Assembly (NCBI RefSeq): GCF_039545035.1
Contig: NZ_BAABRO010000011.1
Location: 235,780 to 299,779, forward strand
Origin: Novipirellula caenicola
GTDB lineage: Bacteria; Planctomycetota; Planctomycetia; Pirellulales; Pirellulaceae
Direction: 5' to 3'
DNA: 64,000 nt
The notes beneath the pieces are model-generated. The model was given only the letters and a program-made list of their open reading frames with translations, made no database searches and had not been told where the DNA came from. This document shows positions 1 to 8,385 of the stretch, piece after piece. Numbering within the stretch: the stretch's first letter is position 1; every line of letters starts with the position of its first letter. The translations under genes and the position numbers were made by a program.

Positions 1-416
1 GCAACTTCGTAAAGCGTCGCACTCGATGCAAACGTGCTGATGTGTCCGCCGACGCCGCCGGGACGTTTGTTCGCTCGCACGACCATTGCCATCGCGTTCC
101 AGCGAACGATCGATTTGATGCGGCGTTCGATTTCGCGATTGCCGGGGTAGGCTGGTTGGTCTTTGGTGGGGATCGTGTTGACGTAGGGGGTGTTGGTGTC
201 TTGGGCCGATTGGATCCCCTCTTCGGCAGCGCGATCGCGAAGCTGTTCGATCAGGAAACGAACACGATCCGGGCCTTTGCTCTTCAGCACATAGTCGAGT
301 GACGACAACCACTCTTGTGTTTCCGCGGCATCCAAATCCAATTCGGCTGCGGGGGGAGCCAATTCGCCAAGATGCTGATCGACTTCGTTCTGGGCGACAG
401 TTTTTGAGTCAGTCAT
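1..416 (-). CDS. aceE: Pyruvate dehydrogenase E1 component, homodimeric type (5' part only)
   Basis: This is the N-terminal part (138 codons) of a gene cut by the left window edge. It starts at ATG 416 on the minus strand. The translation contains EWLSSLDYVLKSKGPDR, then PYVNTIPTKDQPAYPGN, then RRIKSIVRWNAMAMVVRAN and GGVGGHISTFASSATLYEV. These blocks are the conserved N-terminal region of the thiamine-diphosphate E1 of the single-chain (AceE) pyruvate dehydrogenase, which decarboxylates pyruvate and acetylates the E2 lipoyl domain in the cytoplasm. The catalytic ThDP-binding core lies outside the window. Only a weak purine-rich stretch (AGAAGAAA) precedes the ATG. The family call is firm, but whether the gene is complete cannot be seen. 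Confidence 0.93.
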   Translation of the reverse strand, partial: MTDSKTVAQNEVDQHLGELAPPAAELDLDAAETQEWLSSLDYVLKSKGPDRVRFLIEQLRDRAAEEGIQSAQDTNTPYVNTIPTKDQPAYPGNREIERRIKSIVRWNAMAMVVRANKRPGGVGGHISTFASSATLYEV

Positions 417-870
417 ATTCAATTTCTTCTTTCTATTACTGGGCTGTCCCGTAATCGCACCACTCAATTTTGTGCGGCCGTTTTTTTGTGCGAGTCTATT
501 ATGATTCGTCTGAGCGTGCAGATTAGCCGGATTAGGGTAAATACGGCAAGGGCGAGCAATTATTGGCGGATTGTCTTACCATGCAGCGAACCAAGGGGGA
601 CCCCGCGAGTGGACAAATGATGAGCAGCAATCATGCCTAGGAAAAACAAGAACGGGAATGCCCCAGATGGGGTATGTCTCGCCGTTCTCCATTCTAACGC
701 ATTTTGGTCACGCGAAGCAGGCGTCCATCGTGGATTCGCCATTGGAGTGATCGACTCTGCAGGAAGCGAGAATCCAGCAATATGAGAAGATTCTTTTCGG
801 TACCCTAGCCTGCCTCTTCGAGCCGTCAAAGGTTTGCATTACGCTGCGGGAAACCGATCAACCAATCGCG
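417..870. other. Intergenic region between divergent aceE and SDR genes
   Basis: About 450 bases lie between two divergent genes and must hold both promoters. On the minus strand, CATAAT about 90 bases upstream of aceE is a possible -10 box, but I see no convincing -35. An 89-codon minus-strand frame (560-829) has no recognisable features and is not called. Confidence 0.4.
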
Positions 871-1728
871 ATGCGAATGGGGCAAACGGTGCCGGGCGAC
901 GCAGCACCGGCGAGGGATGAATCAAGCAAAAAGGATCACGTGGTGGAGTTGCAATTTCGCGGAACGCATGCCGTCGTTACGGGGGCCTCGAGCGGTATTG
1001 GGCAATCGATCGCAATCGCTCTGGCTCGACGCGGCGTCAAGCGGATCGTAATTCACTATCGACATAATGTCGCAGGGGCTCAGCAGACGGCCGAAGCGTG
1101 CCGCCAACATGGAACCGAGCCCCTCCTGCTGGCAGCCGATTTGGCTGATCTGGCCGCCGCGGAATCGTTTGCCGAGCAGTGTTATCGTGAACTCGGATCG
1201 ATTCATACGTGGATCAACAATGCCGGAGCGGATGTGTTGACGGGCGAGTTCGCCGAGCTTGATTTCACGGCAAAGCTACAGCAGTTGATCCAGGTCGATG
1301 TGATCGGCACGATCCATCTGGCTCGCCAAATCGCACCGCGAATGACCAGCGAGACGTTTGCGTTGCCACCGTCGATGGCGTTTATCGGGTGGGATCAATC
1401 GGCGTTTGGGATGGAGGGAGACGCAGGGCAAATGTTTGGAACCGTCAAGGCGGCGATCACCGCATTCGCCCTCAGTTTGGCTCAGACGTTGGCACCTCGA
1501 GTACGCGTGAACGTCATCGCCCCAGGCTGGATCCAAACTTCATGGGGCCAGGCAGCGAATGACTACTGGGACGGCCGCGCCCGCAATCAATCGCTGATGA
1601 AACGCTGGGGTACCCCCGAGGATGTGGCCCGAGCGATCGCATTTGTGTCGGATCCCGAAAACTCGTTCTTCAGCGGCCAAGTGGTACAAGTCAATGGCGG
1701 TTGGAATCGAAACTACGTTTCAACGTAG
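871..1728 (+). CDS. Short-chain dehydrogenase/reductase, atypical (Tyr to Phe)
   Basis: A classical-SDR Rossmann fold is visible: the cofactor loop TGASSGIG, the NNAG motif (INNAGAD) and the VRVNVIAPGWIQT segment after the active site. The usual YxxxK catalytic motif reads FGTVK, so the proton-donating Tyr is Phe while the Lys is kept. A Ser lies 12 residues before it. Family members normally reduce or oxidise a carbonyl/alcohol with NAD(P)H; with this substitution the activity is uncertain. The frame is open from ATG 871, but GTG 940/943 preceded by AAGGA would place the start just before the Rossmann strand, as is usual for SDRs, and is probably the real start. It stands alone and is divergent from aceE. 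Confidence 0.85.
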   Translation: MRMGQTVPGDAAPARDESSKKDHVVELQFRGTHAVVTGASSGIGQSIAIALARRGVKRIVIHYRHNVAGAQQTAEACRQHGTEPLLLAADLADLAAAESFAEQCYRELGSIHTWINNAGADVLTGEFAELDFTAKLQQLIQVDVIGTIHLARQIAPRMTSETFALPPSMAFIGWDQSAFGMEGDAGQMFGTVKAAITAFALSLAQTLAPRVRVNVIAPGWIQTSWGQAANDYWDGRARNQSLMKRWGTPEDVARAIAFVSDPENSFFSGQVVQVNGGWNRNYVST

Positions 1729-1866
1729 CGGCTCTTGGACAAGATTTCGCACAAGTTGTTTTCTAGAGCGGCAGGTCGATGAAGCGGTCTTCCATCCACC
1801 CGGGCCACTCACGAGACCGTCGGGTTTGTAAATGGGCCATGATGCAATCGACCCGCGGAAACGAAA

Positions 1867-1896
1867 AAAGGCTAGCTCGTTGCGGAGCTAGCCTTT
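1867..1896 (-). terminator. Rho-independent terminator of the 1932-2576 gene
   Basis: A 12-bp perfect stem (AAAGGCTAGCTC at 1867-1878 with its complement at 1885-1896) has a 6-base loop. On the minus strand it is followed by a run of T (complement of A 1864-1869). It lies about 35 bases past the stop of the lipoprotein gene. Confidence 0.85.
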
Positions 1897-1931
1897 CGTT
1901 CGGTTGATTGCGATGCTGGTTGCGGAGCGTT

Positions 1932-2576
1932 TTACAGGTTCGGTGTCGTGTACGGTTCGACGTCACCCACCATGTGGAAGTGGTTGTGGTCAATGTAAAC
2001 CACTTCGATTGCGTCGCGGTCATGCAGCGTGTGCGGGACGGGGTAACCGATGATGGTTTTTTCGTCGAAGTAGATCGAGCACTTGTAGTGTGCGTGGTGC
2101 AGTTGGGCAGGGCCAATCAGCGGATAAAAGCGTGGTGGGTCAACGTAATCGGCGATCTTTTCTTTGATGATTCGCACGTTGTTGCGTTGCGTTTCCCAAA
2201 TCAACGGAATGCCACCTTGGACCGGACGAGCCGATTCGAGGGCGTGCATCACTTCGTCGTCGCTCGGTGGGTCAAGTGCCACTGCGGTACCGCCGGACGT
2301 GGTGGGGCCCAAGATTGGAACACGGTCGTAGCGTTCTTTCTTCCAGAACTTTTCTTCTTGCTTGTGTTGGAAGTAAGGGCTAACGGGAAGGGGGTAGCCT
2401 AGAAAGCCCAGGTTGATGTTGGAGGCTCCGATTCCGTAGCATCCGGTGGAACCAATCGCCATGATTGCAATCATGCAAAATGCGATTCGCGGGGCGTGCG
2501 ATTTTCTGGCAACACATGCTGTGCTTTCCCCATCGCGGTTGGTGGGCCGTACACATGTTGTTTTAGGAGTCTTCAT
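1932..2576 (-). CDS. Predicted lipoprotein of unknown function
   Basis: 214 residues. There is a long basic N-terminus, then a hydrophobic stretch (about 31-42) ending in GSTGC, with Cys46 as the likely lipidated residue; the lipobox is not ideal. The mature part is rich in His, Tyr and Pro (for example HHAHYKCSIYFDEK and DHNHFHMVGDVEPY), which could bind metal, but I recognise no domain. GGAAGG eight bases before ATG 2576 supports this start. It is a single gene with its own terminator. The composition suggests an envelope protein of the planctomycete type. Function is unknown. Confidence 0.7.
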   Translation of the reverse strand: MKTPKTTCVRPTNRDGESTACVARKSHAPRIAFCMIAIMAIGSTGCYGIGASNINLGFLGYPLPVSPYFQHKQEEKFWKKERYDRVPILGPTTSGGTAVALDPPSDDEVMHALESARPVQGGIPLIWETQRNNVRIIKEKIADYVDPPRFYPLIGPAQLHHAHYKCSIYFDEKTIIGYPVPHTLHDRDAIEVVYIDHNHFHMVGDVEPYTTPNL

Positions 2577-3074
2577 CCGAGCAACCTTCCGGGGTTTCTT
2601 TTACGATTGATCGCAACCAGCGATCTGCGTAGTTCTAATATCGTGTGAACTTGGGAGGATCTTGCGGGTAATTCCGAAAGTTCCGAAAAACGGCAGAAAA
2701 GAATCCGGCCGATTCGTCACCAAAATGCGTTGCCGGCTCGCTAAAACCCGCAATTTCGTCCACGTCGCACGGTTTTGGCGACGTTGTCATCGCCTCACTG
2801 TGAAGCGGGGTTATCAGTCAAAAATGTCTGCAATTCAGCCGCCGCAGCTGCGACAATTTCGTGTTGATCCGCGAGCGATGGATCGCCACCGATTTCTGGG
2901 ATCGCTGGGTGATTTCTTCGCGATCCGGCGGTAGCGCGATCGCGGTGCCGCGGATTCGCAATCGATCAATAGAAAAAGCTCTTGATCAATAAAAAAAGCT
3001 CGTGAACAGCGAACTGTTACACGAGCTTTGTTACTCAGAGCGATTAGCTAGCGGATCGTCGACCCGTTGCCATC
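2577..3074. other. Intergenic region, no convincing gene
   Basis: About 500 bases upstream of the lipoprotein gene and downstream of the BON gene. It holds the BON-gene terminator (2991-3029). A 90-codon plus-strand frame (2662-2934, TTG start) is Arg-rich with no features and is not called. Confidence 0.4.
2991..3029 (-). terminator. Rho-independent terminator of the BON-domain gene
   Basis: The stem AAAGCTCGTG (2995-3004) pairs with 3020-3029. Its inner part extends through AACAG/CTGTT, with one bulged A and a CGAA loop. On the minus strand a run of T (complement of A 2991-2997) follows. It sits 45 bases after the stop at 3075. Confidence 0.85.
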
Positions 3075-4382
3075 TTAGCGATCGGTGAAGTCCAAGAACC
3101 ACCAACCATCGTCCCATTCTAGGCTAACCTTACGCCATCCCAGCGGTACTTGTGGGTACGGATAGAACGGGCCGATGTAAGGCCATGCCGATGGGCTGTA
3201 CTGCTGTGGGTAAGTCAAAGCAGCATAGTTGGGGTAAGACGCGTAACCTGGCCAAGCATAGTTGGGCAAGTTAGGTGCATCGTACCGCGGAGCTCCACCG
3301 CCAGTGTAAGGAGCCATTGGCACAGGTTGTCCCATCACAGGAGCTCCTGGCACGCCGCCATAACCGACCGGGGCCGCTTGGACCGGTTGTGGTTGCTGGC
3401 TCATGCGGTAAGGAGCCGCCATGGCTGGGGCGGGGCCTTGGTTGGCCGCCATACGAGCTTGCATCTGCGGTGCCGGTGCAGCTTGCAACGCTGGCGGTTT
3501 TGGCAGATGAGGCAGCTCGGCTTGAGCGACTTCGATCGTGTCACGCACGCCTGCGACTCCTGGAGTCGACTCGGCGATACGAATAATCGCATCACGTTGG
3601 CTCTGCGAAGCGGCGCGTCCTTTCAAGTGAACGACACCACCATGGCTGGTCACATCGACACCAAAGCCACGGAGTTTGCCCGATTTCTGGGCTTGTCCGA
3701 GAGCTCCGACGACGGCCGAAACCACTTGCTCGTCTTCGCTTGGAATGGGCGACGCGTTCAGCTCCACTGCGGCAGTCGGGCGAATTTCGCCTGGCATCGC
3801 CTCAGGGGCCTCAAAGTGAGGCATGGCAGCTTGAACGATCGTCGATTCGCTAACCGATGACGATTCTTCCTTCACTTCTTGTTTTTGAATCGCAGCGGCT
3901 TTCGCAGCCAAAGCTTGGCTGAACGAAAAGTTCGATTCACGGGGTTGGTTGCGATTGGATTTCGCGACTGCGTTTGAAGTCGAATCCGCTTTCGCAGGTT
4001 TGACTGATTCTTCAATCGCAGGGGCGGGGGTTACAACCGCAACGCTCTTTGCTGGTTTGACGACCACTGCGGTCGCCTTTTCTGCCTCGGGGGCGTGACC
4101 GTTGATCGTCACTTCGTCGACAATGTTTTGGATCCCTTCGATGCCTGAAGCAGTCTTCAGGACGAGATCTTTTTGCGCCGACTGGCTGACGTTGCCGCGG
4201 AACAGCACGACGCCATTGTCAACTTTCATGTCGAGCGTGAAGTCCTTCAACGCTCCCGAGTCACGGTTGACTTTCAACCGTTGAATAATTTGCTGAGCGA
4301 TTTCTCGGTCGCCGCCAAAGACCTGCATAGGTCCTAAAGCGGCGATCGCGGCAATCGCCAATCCGAAATACGTCCGTCGCAT
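3075..4382 (-). CDS. Exported protein with two BON domains
   Basis: 435 residues. There is a signal peptide at about 1-23. A first BON domain (about 25-95, with VVLFRGNV and a GIQNIVDEV end) and a second (about 217-287, GVVHLKGRAASQSQRDA ... GVAGVRDTIEV) flank a Lys/Ala/Glu-rich linker. The C-terminal 140 residues are rich in Pro, Tyr, Ala and Gln and look unstructured. BON domains are small alpha/beta modules thought to bind membrane or carbohydrate surfaces, as in OsmY/Kbp-type proteins. A strong ribosome site (GGGAGG, 7-base spacing) fixes ATG 4382. A terminator follows. Likely location is periplasm or envelope; the exact role is unknown. Confidence 0.85.
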   Translation of the reverse strand: MRRTYFGLAIAAIAALGPMQVFGGDREIAQQIIQRLKVNRDSGALKDFTLDMKVDNGVVLFRGNVSQSAQKDLVLKTASGIEGIQNIVDEVTINGHAPEAEKATAVVVKPAKSVAVVTPAPAIEESVKPAKADSTSNAVAKSNRNQPRESNFSFSQALAAKAAAIQKQEVKEESSSVSESTIVQAAMPHFEAPEAMPGEIRPTAAVELNASPIPSEDEQVVSAVVGALGQAQKSGKLRGFGVDVTSHGGVVHLKGRAASQSQRDAIIRIAESTPGVAGVRDTIEVAQAELPHLPKPPALQAAPAPQMQARMAANQGPAPAMAAPYRMSQQPQPVQAAPVGYGGVPGAPVMGQPVPMAPYTGGGAPRYDAPNLPNYAWPGYASYPNYAALTYPQQYSPSAWPYIGPFYPYPQVPLGWRKVSLEWDDGWWFLDFTDR

Positions 4383-4497
4383 GGAAATGCCTCCCTACAG
4401 TGCTAAATCGCTCCGATGCGAATAACCAGTCGGAGGCCCAGTCGCCCGGTGCGACAAGGATTTTAGGATGTCACCATCGGTGGTAACTGATCCTCCG

Positions 4498-4517
4498 ACC
4501 GATCTGATCAGACCGGT
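4498..4517. promoter_or_regulatory. Near-perfect 20-bp palindrome upstream of the BON gene
   Basis: ACCGATCTGATCAGACCGGT is symmetrical around 4507/4508 with one mismatched pair and no loop, which suits a dimeric regulator site better than a terminator. It lies 116 bases upstream of the BON gene start and about 200 bases past the end of the 4716-5066 gene. Function is inferred only from symmetry. Confidence 0.35.
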
Positions 4518-4715
4518 GTTGTTGGTTGTTTCGGCCATTTGGAGGTCCGTTAGGTAGGTTTTTTCCAATTTTGTCGCCGATTACGGTTATTCGGTGCCGC
4601 TGGCCCCGTGAAACTTGTGTTTTACACCGAAGTGCGGCGTGAAACCGATGTTTCACAGTCAGCTGCCCCTCTGCCGCAGGGCCACGCAAGTGCGATCGGT
4701 TTTGTTTGCGACAAG

Positions 4716-5066
4716 CTAGCGTTTGGGAGGCCCGCGAAATCCACGAACCATCATCGTGATCGAGATCAGCGTCGCCGCCGCAGGAACAACGGCGAAGATC
4801 AACCGAGGCTGTGCCGCCAATACCATTAGCGAGACGACTCCGATGACTGCCACCGCCGGCGGAAACCATCGCGCCGGCCGACGTAGTGACGGCCAAGCCA
4901 ACCACAACGCGGCCAGCACCAACCCGATGCGTCCCATCGCCGCAGCGGCGAATTTGCTCGAACTCTCCCCGCCCAACCACCATGCCGTCGCACTGCCCAA
5001 CAGCAGCGCGATCGCAAGCACCAACAACAGTGGGCGACGGAAATTTGGAGGGAGCGTTGCGGACAT
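4716..5066 (-). CDS. Small integral membrane protein, unknown
   Basis: 116 residues from ATG 5066. There are about four hydrophobic segments: LLLVLAIALLLGSATAWW near the N-terminus, then IGLVLAALWLAW, then AVAVIGVVSLMVLAA, then LIFAVVPAAATLISITMMV. A short basic tail (RGFRGPPKR) follows. The frame extends 8 codons further to a TTG, but the ATG gives a typical start. No family is recognised. It is a single gene, in the same direction as the BON gene 330 bases away. An opposite-strand frame of similar length is a shadow. Confidence 0.6.
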   Translation of the reverse strand: MSATLPPNFRRPLLLVLAIALLLGSATAWWLGGESSSKFAAAAMGRIGLVLAALWLAWPSLRRPARWFPPAVAVIGVVSLMVLAAQPRLIFAVVPAAATLISITMMVRGFRGPPKR

Positions 5067-5256
5067 GCCGAAATCAGCAATCAAAAACAAGAAACTGGCG
5101 GTTGGTCAGCCGTCACTTTAGTTACTAGGGGCGTTGACGGTAACCTTGGTTTGCGGAACCGATTGAGACTCCGGCGACCGAGTCGCTACAATGCCACCGC
5201 CCCGTGGTCATGGTCGACGCGGAGAGCCAAATGCCGACGTAATTCGAGAGAAAACA

Positions 5257-5859
5257 ATGAAATACCTTTGCTTTAGCGATCTGCACTGTGACACGGCGGC
5301 CGCGGAAAAATTGGTGGCGATGTCCGAGAACGTCGACGTCGTGATCGGTGCAGGCGACTTTGCGAACCAGCATCGTGGAATCTCCGACACGTTGAATATC
5401 TTGGCGGCGATCGAGAAACCATCCGTTCTCGTGCCCGGAAATGGAGAAACCGCCGAAGAGTTAAAGCAGGCCGCAGCCTCGTGGAAAACCGCCACTGTCT
5501 TGCACGGCGATGGATGTGAAGCCCTTGGGGTCCAATTCTGGGGTGTCGGCGGCGGGATCCCCGTGACCCCATTTGGTGCCTGGAGCTACGACTTTGACGA
5601 AGAACAGGCGGCCGAGATGCTCAAGGGATGTCCCGAAGGGGGCGTCTTGGTGGTTCATTCGCCGCCAATCGATAGCGTTGATCACGACACCGGGGGACGC
5701 GTCCGTGGCAGCCAAGCGATTCGTGATATCGTCGAAGCAAGAAAACCCAAATTGGTCGTCTGTGGCCATATCCACAGCGACTGGGGCAAGCAGGTGCATA
5801 TCGGATCGTCCCTGGTGCTCAATGCAGGTCCATCCGGAGTGGTGGTTGAGATTCCCTAG
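5257..5859 (+). CDS. Calcineurin-like metallophosphoesterase, small single-domain
   Basis: 200 residues from ATG 5257 (the frame is open from 5191, but MKYLCFSDLH is the natural start). Metal-site motifs are in order: DLH (8-10), GAGDFAN (31-37), GNGE (61-64, where the family has GNH[DE]), HSPP (134-137) and GHIH (170-173). The fold hydrolyses phosphomono- or diesters with two metal ions, and small stand-alone members include cyclic-nucleotide or nucleotide phosphodiesterases. The His-to-Gly change in the third motif removes the usual transition-state histidine, so substrate and rate are open. It is a single gene. Confidence 0.85.
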   Translation: MKYLCFSDLHCDTAAAEKLVAMSENVDVVIGAGDFANQHRGISDTLNILAAIEKPSVLVPGNGETAEELKQAAASWKTATVLHGDGCEALGVQFWGVGGGIPVTPFGAWSYDFDEEQAAEMLKGCPEGGVLVVHSPPIDSVDHDTGGRVRGSQAIRDIVEARKPKLVVCGHIHSDWGKQVHIGSSLVLNAGPSGVVVEIP

Positions 5860-5891
5860 CGGAGCACGTTTGCCTGGTTGAACGTTTGCGT

Positions 5892-5924
5892 AGCGAGTCG
5901 TTCGACCAAGCACACTGACTCGCT
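5892..5924. terminator. Hairpin between convergent genes (candidate terminator)
   Basis: AGCGAGTC (5892-5899) pairs with GACTCGCT (5917-5924) across a 17-base loop, between the metallophosphoesterase stop and the stop of the minus-strand gene at 5928. There is no T-run, so termination is only a guess. Confidence 0.35.
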
Positions 5925-5927
5925 CGC

Positions 5928-6410
5928 TTAGGCAAGCTCGTCGTAGACAAGTTGCTGGTCAAACCAGACGCGGAAACGGCGGATCCTCAATCCTCGTGTG
6001 AATTGGATCTCGATCCGGCCAGCGATGGGTTCGCTCGGTAGCGCCTCGTTTTCATGCGTCGCAGGCTGGGTGGATTGCGTGGTGGTTTGCGAGTTGTGCC
6101 AGGCTTCCGCCGGAACGGTGAACGAGACACTTGGGCTGATGTTCAGCCAGCTGACTTTCCACCAAACCACAACGCCGTTGATCTCCACTTTCTGGCGAAA
6201 CCACCAGCCGCTGTAGACCAACGTCCCGGTGAACGGGCGTTGATAATGAATCACGCGGTACAGGAACCGACGGGTGATCAAGGTGGCGTGGTCTCCAAAC
6301 ACCCCTCGTTCGGTAGGTAGTTCTGCCGGAGGCTCAAAAGGATTGGTCACGAATCGGCTCGCATCACGGGTGCGGTCCTCTGAAGATTGCCAGCTGTGAA
6401 AAAGACCCAT
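5928..6410 (-). CDS. Hypothetical protein, Trp-rich, unknown
   Basis: 160 residues with no signal peptide or membrane segment. The composition is unusual for its Trp content (GWWFRQK, VVWWKVSW, FRVWFDQQ), with alternating hydrophobic/charged strands that suggest a beta-rich fold. I recognise no family. It is convergent with the metallophosphoesterase and divergent from the Gly-rich exported protein. A long antisense frame within it is a shadow. Gene reality is supported by length and by the plausible amino-acid pattern only. Confidence 0.6.
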   Translation of the reverse strand: MGLFHSWQSSEDRTRDASRFVTNPFEPPAELPTERGVFGDHATLITRRFLYRVIHYQRPFTGTLVYSGWWFRQKVEINGVVVWWKVSWLNISPSVSFTVPAEAWHNSQTTTQSTQPATHENEALPSEPIAGRIEIQFTRGLRIRRFRVWFDQQLVYDELA

Positions 6411-6692
6411 TGCGGGCCTGATTTTGCCTGACGCTGCCCTGTACGGTTGGTGATCAGACGTTGGGTGGGTGGTTTTTTGTGCACGTTTGTTGGAAACGGG
6501 CGATTCGGCAGTCCGAACGCCGCTAAATACCGACGAGAAGTGCTAGCAAAGATAACGATTATAGGCTTGTTTACGGCAATCGGATGACTTACCATTGCAA
6601 CTATATATGTTGCCCAAGCTTCCTTGATTGAAATACTGCAATCGAGTCGGCTACGTCTCAACACAAGAAAAACACACTCCAAGGCAAACGAT

Positions 6693-7904
6693 ATGAGACT
6701 TTACGTAACGGCACTTTCACTTCTACTCGCAATGGTGGTCGCAGCGCCTCGCGTGCACGCCGAAAACGAGATCAACCATCTGACGATTAGCCAATGGGTT
6801 AGCATGGCATCGTCGGATTCGTTGACCGGACGTGTGGTTGTACCGTCGGTCAATGGAGAAGCGAAAGCCATCGCAGATGCCAAGGTCACCTTGCTCTCGA
6901 GCGATGGAAAGGTGTGGCGAGCCACCTCCGATGAGGCTGGTAAGTTCTCGGTGGCCAACATCAAGCCCGGCATTTACTCGGTGACGGCCAAAGCCAAAGA
7001 CGTGTTTGCATGTTGTGCGATGCATGTCTTGGATCCTCAGGCAGCCGCGGAGGCAAACTTCCCCAGCGAAGTCGAAATCGCTGCGGCCAATGTCGACTAT
7101 ACATTGGTCAAAACCGCGGTGATTCGTTATTTGCCCGCTCGAGTATCAGAGGCTGCGGTGGTTCTGCCCACTGAGAAATTGGGCGAAGTCGCCAAACGAG
7201 TTTGTGGTGACCAATACCTTCGAGTCATGCAGAGCGAAGGCGGAATGAAGGGCAGCCTTCGTCTTGCCGGTGGCGATTTAGAAGCCGCAGGTCTTACCAA
7301 CGTGTTTGTGGTCAAGAATGGCGAAACCGTTGCACGTGCCGTCACCGACCGCGAAGGCAGCTTCGAAATCGCTGAACTGCCCGCAGGCGAATACTCGCTT
7401 CTTGCTGTCGGTTCGGCAGGTGTTGGGTTGGCTGGCTTCGAATTGGTCGGCGAAGAGCCTCAAAAAGAATCAGTGGGCGATGACAAGGAAAAACTGATCA
7501 AGATCTTTGGTCACCACAAGCACTGCTGTGCGTCATTCGAAATGCAAGTTGCCCCGATGCCACAAATCATTCACTGCTGTGACGAAGCAATCGTCGATGG
7601 CGGACCGATCGTGGACGGCTGTGGTTGCGGCGTTCCTGGCGAAATCATTGGTGATGGCGGAATCGCCGTCGATGGCTTTGGTACGCCTCTCGATGGTGGC
7701 TACGTTCCTGGTGGAGGATACGGCGGCTACGGTGGCGGTTATGGCGGCGGCTACGGTGGTGGCGGCGGAGGAGGCGGTTTTGGTGGCGGCGGACTCGGTG
7801 GGATTGCCGGTCTCGCAGCGATCGGCGGGTTGATCGCTGTCTCGATTGATGATGATGACAATCCTGTGATCACTCCCCCAACTCCCCTCAGTCCTGTGCA
7901 GTAA
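6693..7904 (+). CDS. Exported Gly-rich protein with two carboxypeptidase-regulatory-like domains
   Basis: 403 residues from ATG 6693. A signal peptide (1-23, cut after AHA) is followed by a CnaB/carboxypeptidase-regulatory-like beta-sandwich at about 43-107 (SDEAGKFSVANIKPGIYSVTA). A second lies at about 186-247 (TDREGSFEIAELPAGEYSLLA). Then comes a Cys/His cluster (GHHKHCCA, HCCDEA, DGCGCG) and a Gly/Tyr-rich run at 335-370. A hydrophobic segment (370-384) and an acidic tail follow. Such domains carry prealbumin-like folds on secreted or surface proteins. The Cys pairs could make disulfides or bind metal. A terminator follows. Likely role is structural, in the envelope; this is inferred. Confidence 0.8.
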   Translation: MRLYVTALSLLLAMVVAAPRVHAENEINHLTISQWVSMASSDSLTGRVVVPSVNGEAKAIADAKVTLLSSDGKVWRATSDEAGKFSVANIKPGIYSVTAKAKDVFACCAMHVLDPQAAAEANFPSEVEIAAANVDYTLVKTAVIRYLPARVSEAAVVLPTEKLGEVAKRVCGDQYLRVMQSEGGMKGSLRLAGGDLEAAGLTNVFVVKNGETVARAVTDREGSFEIAELPAGEYSLLAVGSAGVGLAGFELVGEEPQKESVGDDKEKLIKIFGHHKHCCASFEMQVAPMPQIIHCCDEAIVDGGPIVDGCGCGVPGEIIGDGGIAVDGFGTPLDGGYVPGGGYGGYGGGYGGGYGGGGGGGGFGGGGLGGIAGLAAIGGLIAVSIDDDDNPVITPPTPLSPVQ

Positions 7905-7962
7905 ACTGCTTGCGAGAAAAGGTTCCGCCGGGTTTAACTTGGCGATGAACACTGAATCAACG

Positions 7963-7991
7963 AAAACCACGGCTCCGGCCGTGGTTTTTTT
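7963..7991 (+). terminator. Rho-independent terminator after the Gly-rich protein
   Basis: An 11-bp stem (AAAACCACGGC with GCCGTGGTTTT) is closed by a TCCG loop of the very stable UNCG class and runs into seven T. It lies 59 bases past the stop at 7904. Confidence 0.92.
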
Positions 7992-8385
7992 ATTGCCATT
8001 TCGCCGTTGTGGGCCTTTCACCAACCACCCGCTCTTGCTCACTGACGGGATAAAGGAAGTGTCGCCTGCCAATGAGGGCATTTGCGATCCGCCGCAACGC
8101 TGACCCGAGTTTGGAAAAACTTGGGTCGTTGACACGCGAATGCCAATCACCCCCTTGGGGCGAAGATCGCTACCAAGGTGTGCTGCACAGCGCTGCGTGC
8201 GACCGCTTCCGCCGCGTCCACGTCAGACCATTTCTCCGGCCCACCGCTGCTTTGCATCGTCACCGGATTACGGGATCGACGATTGTTGATATGATGTTGA
8301 ACCCTCGCCCTCATGTTGCCCAATGCAAAGCGTGGCGGTATGGATCCTACCTCCAATCCTCTTGACTTCTTTAGCGAGAATTTTC
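7992..8385. other. Intergenic region upstream of the LuxE-like gene
   Basis: About 390 bases with no supported gene; the short frames seen here have no features. The promoter of the 8386-12764 group should lie here, but no clear -10/-35 pair was identified. Confidence 0.4.

Noticed and set aside
560..829. 89-codon minus-strand frame upstream of aceE
   Set aside because: No ribosome site, no motifs and it would occupy the divergent promoter region.
3150..3860. 236-codon plus-strand frame
   Set aside because: Antisense to the BON-domain gene, which has a ribosome site, signal peptide and terminator.
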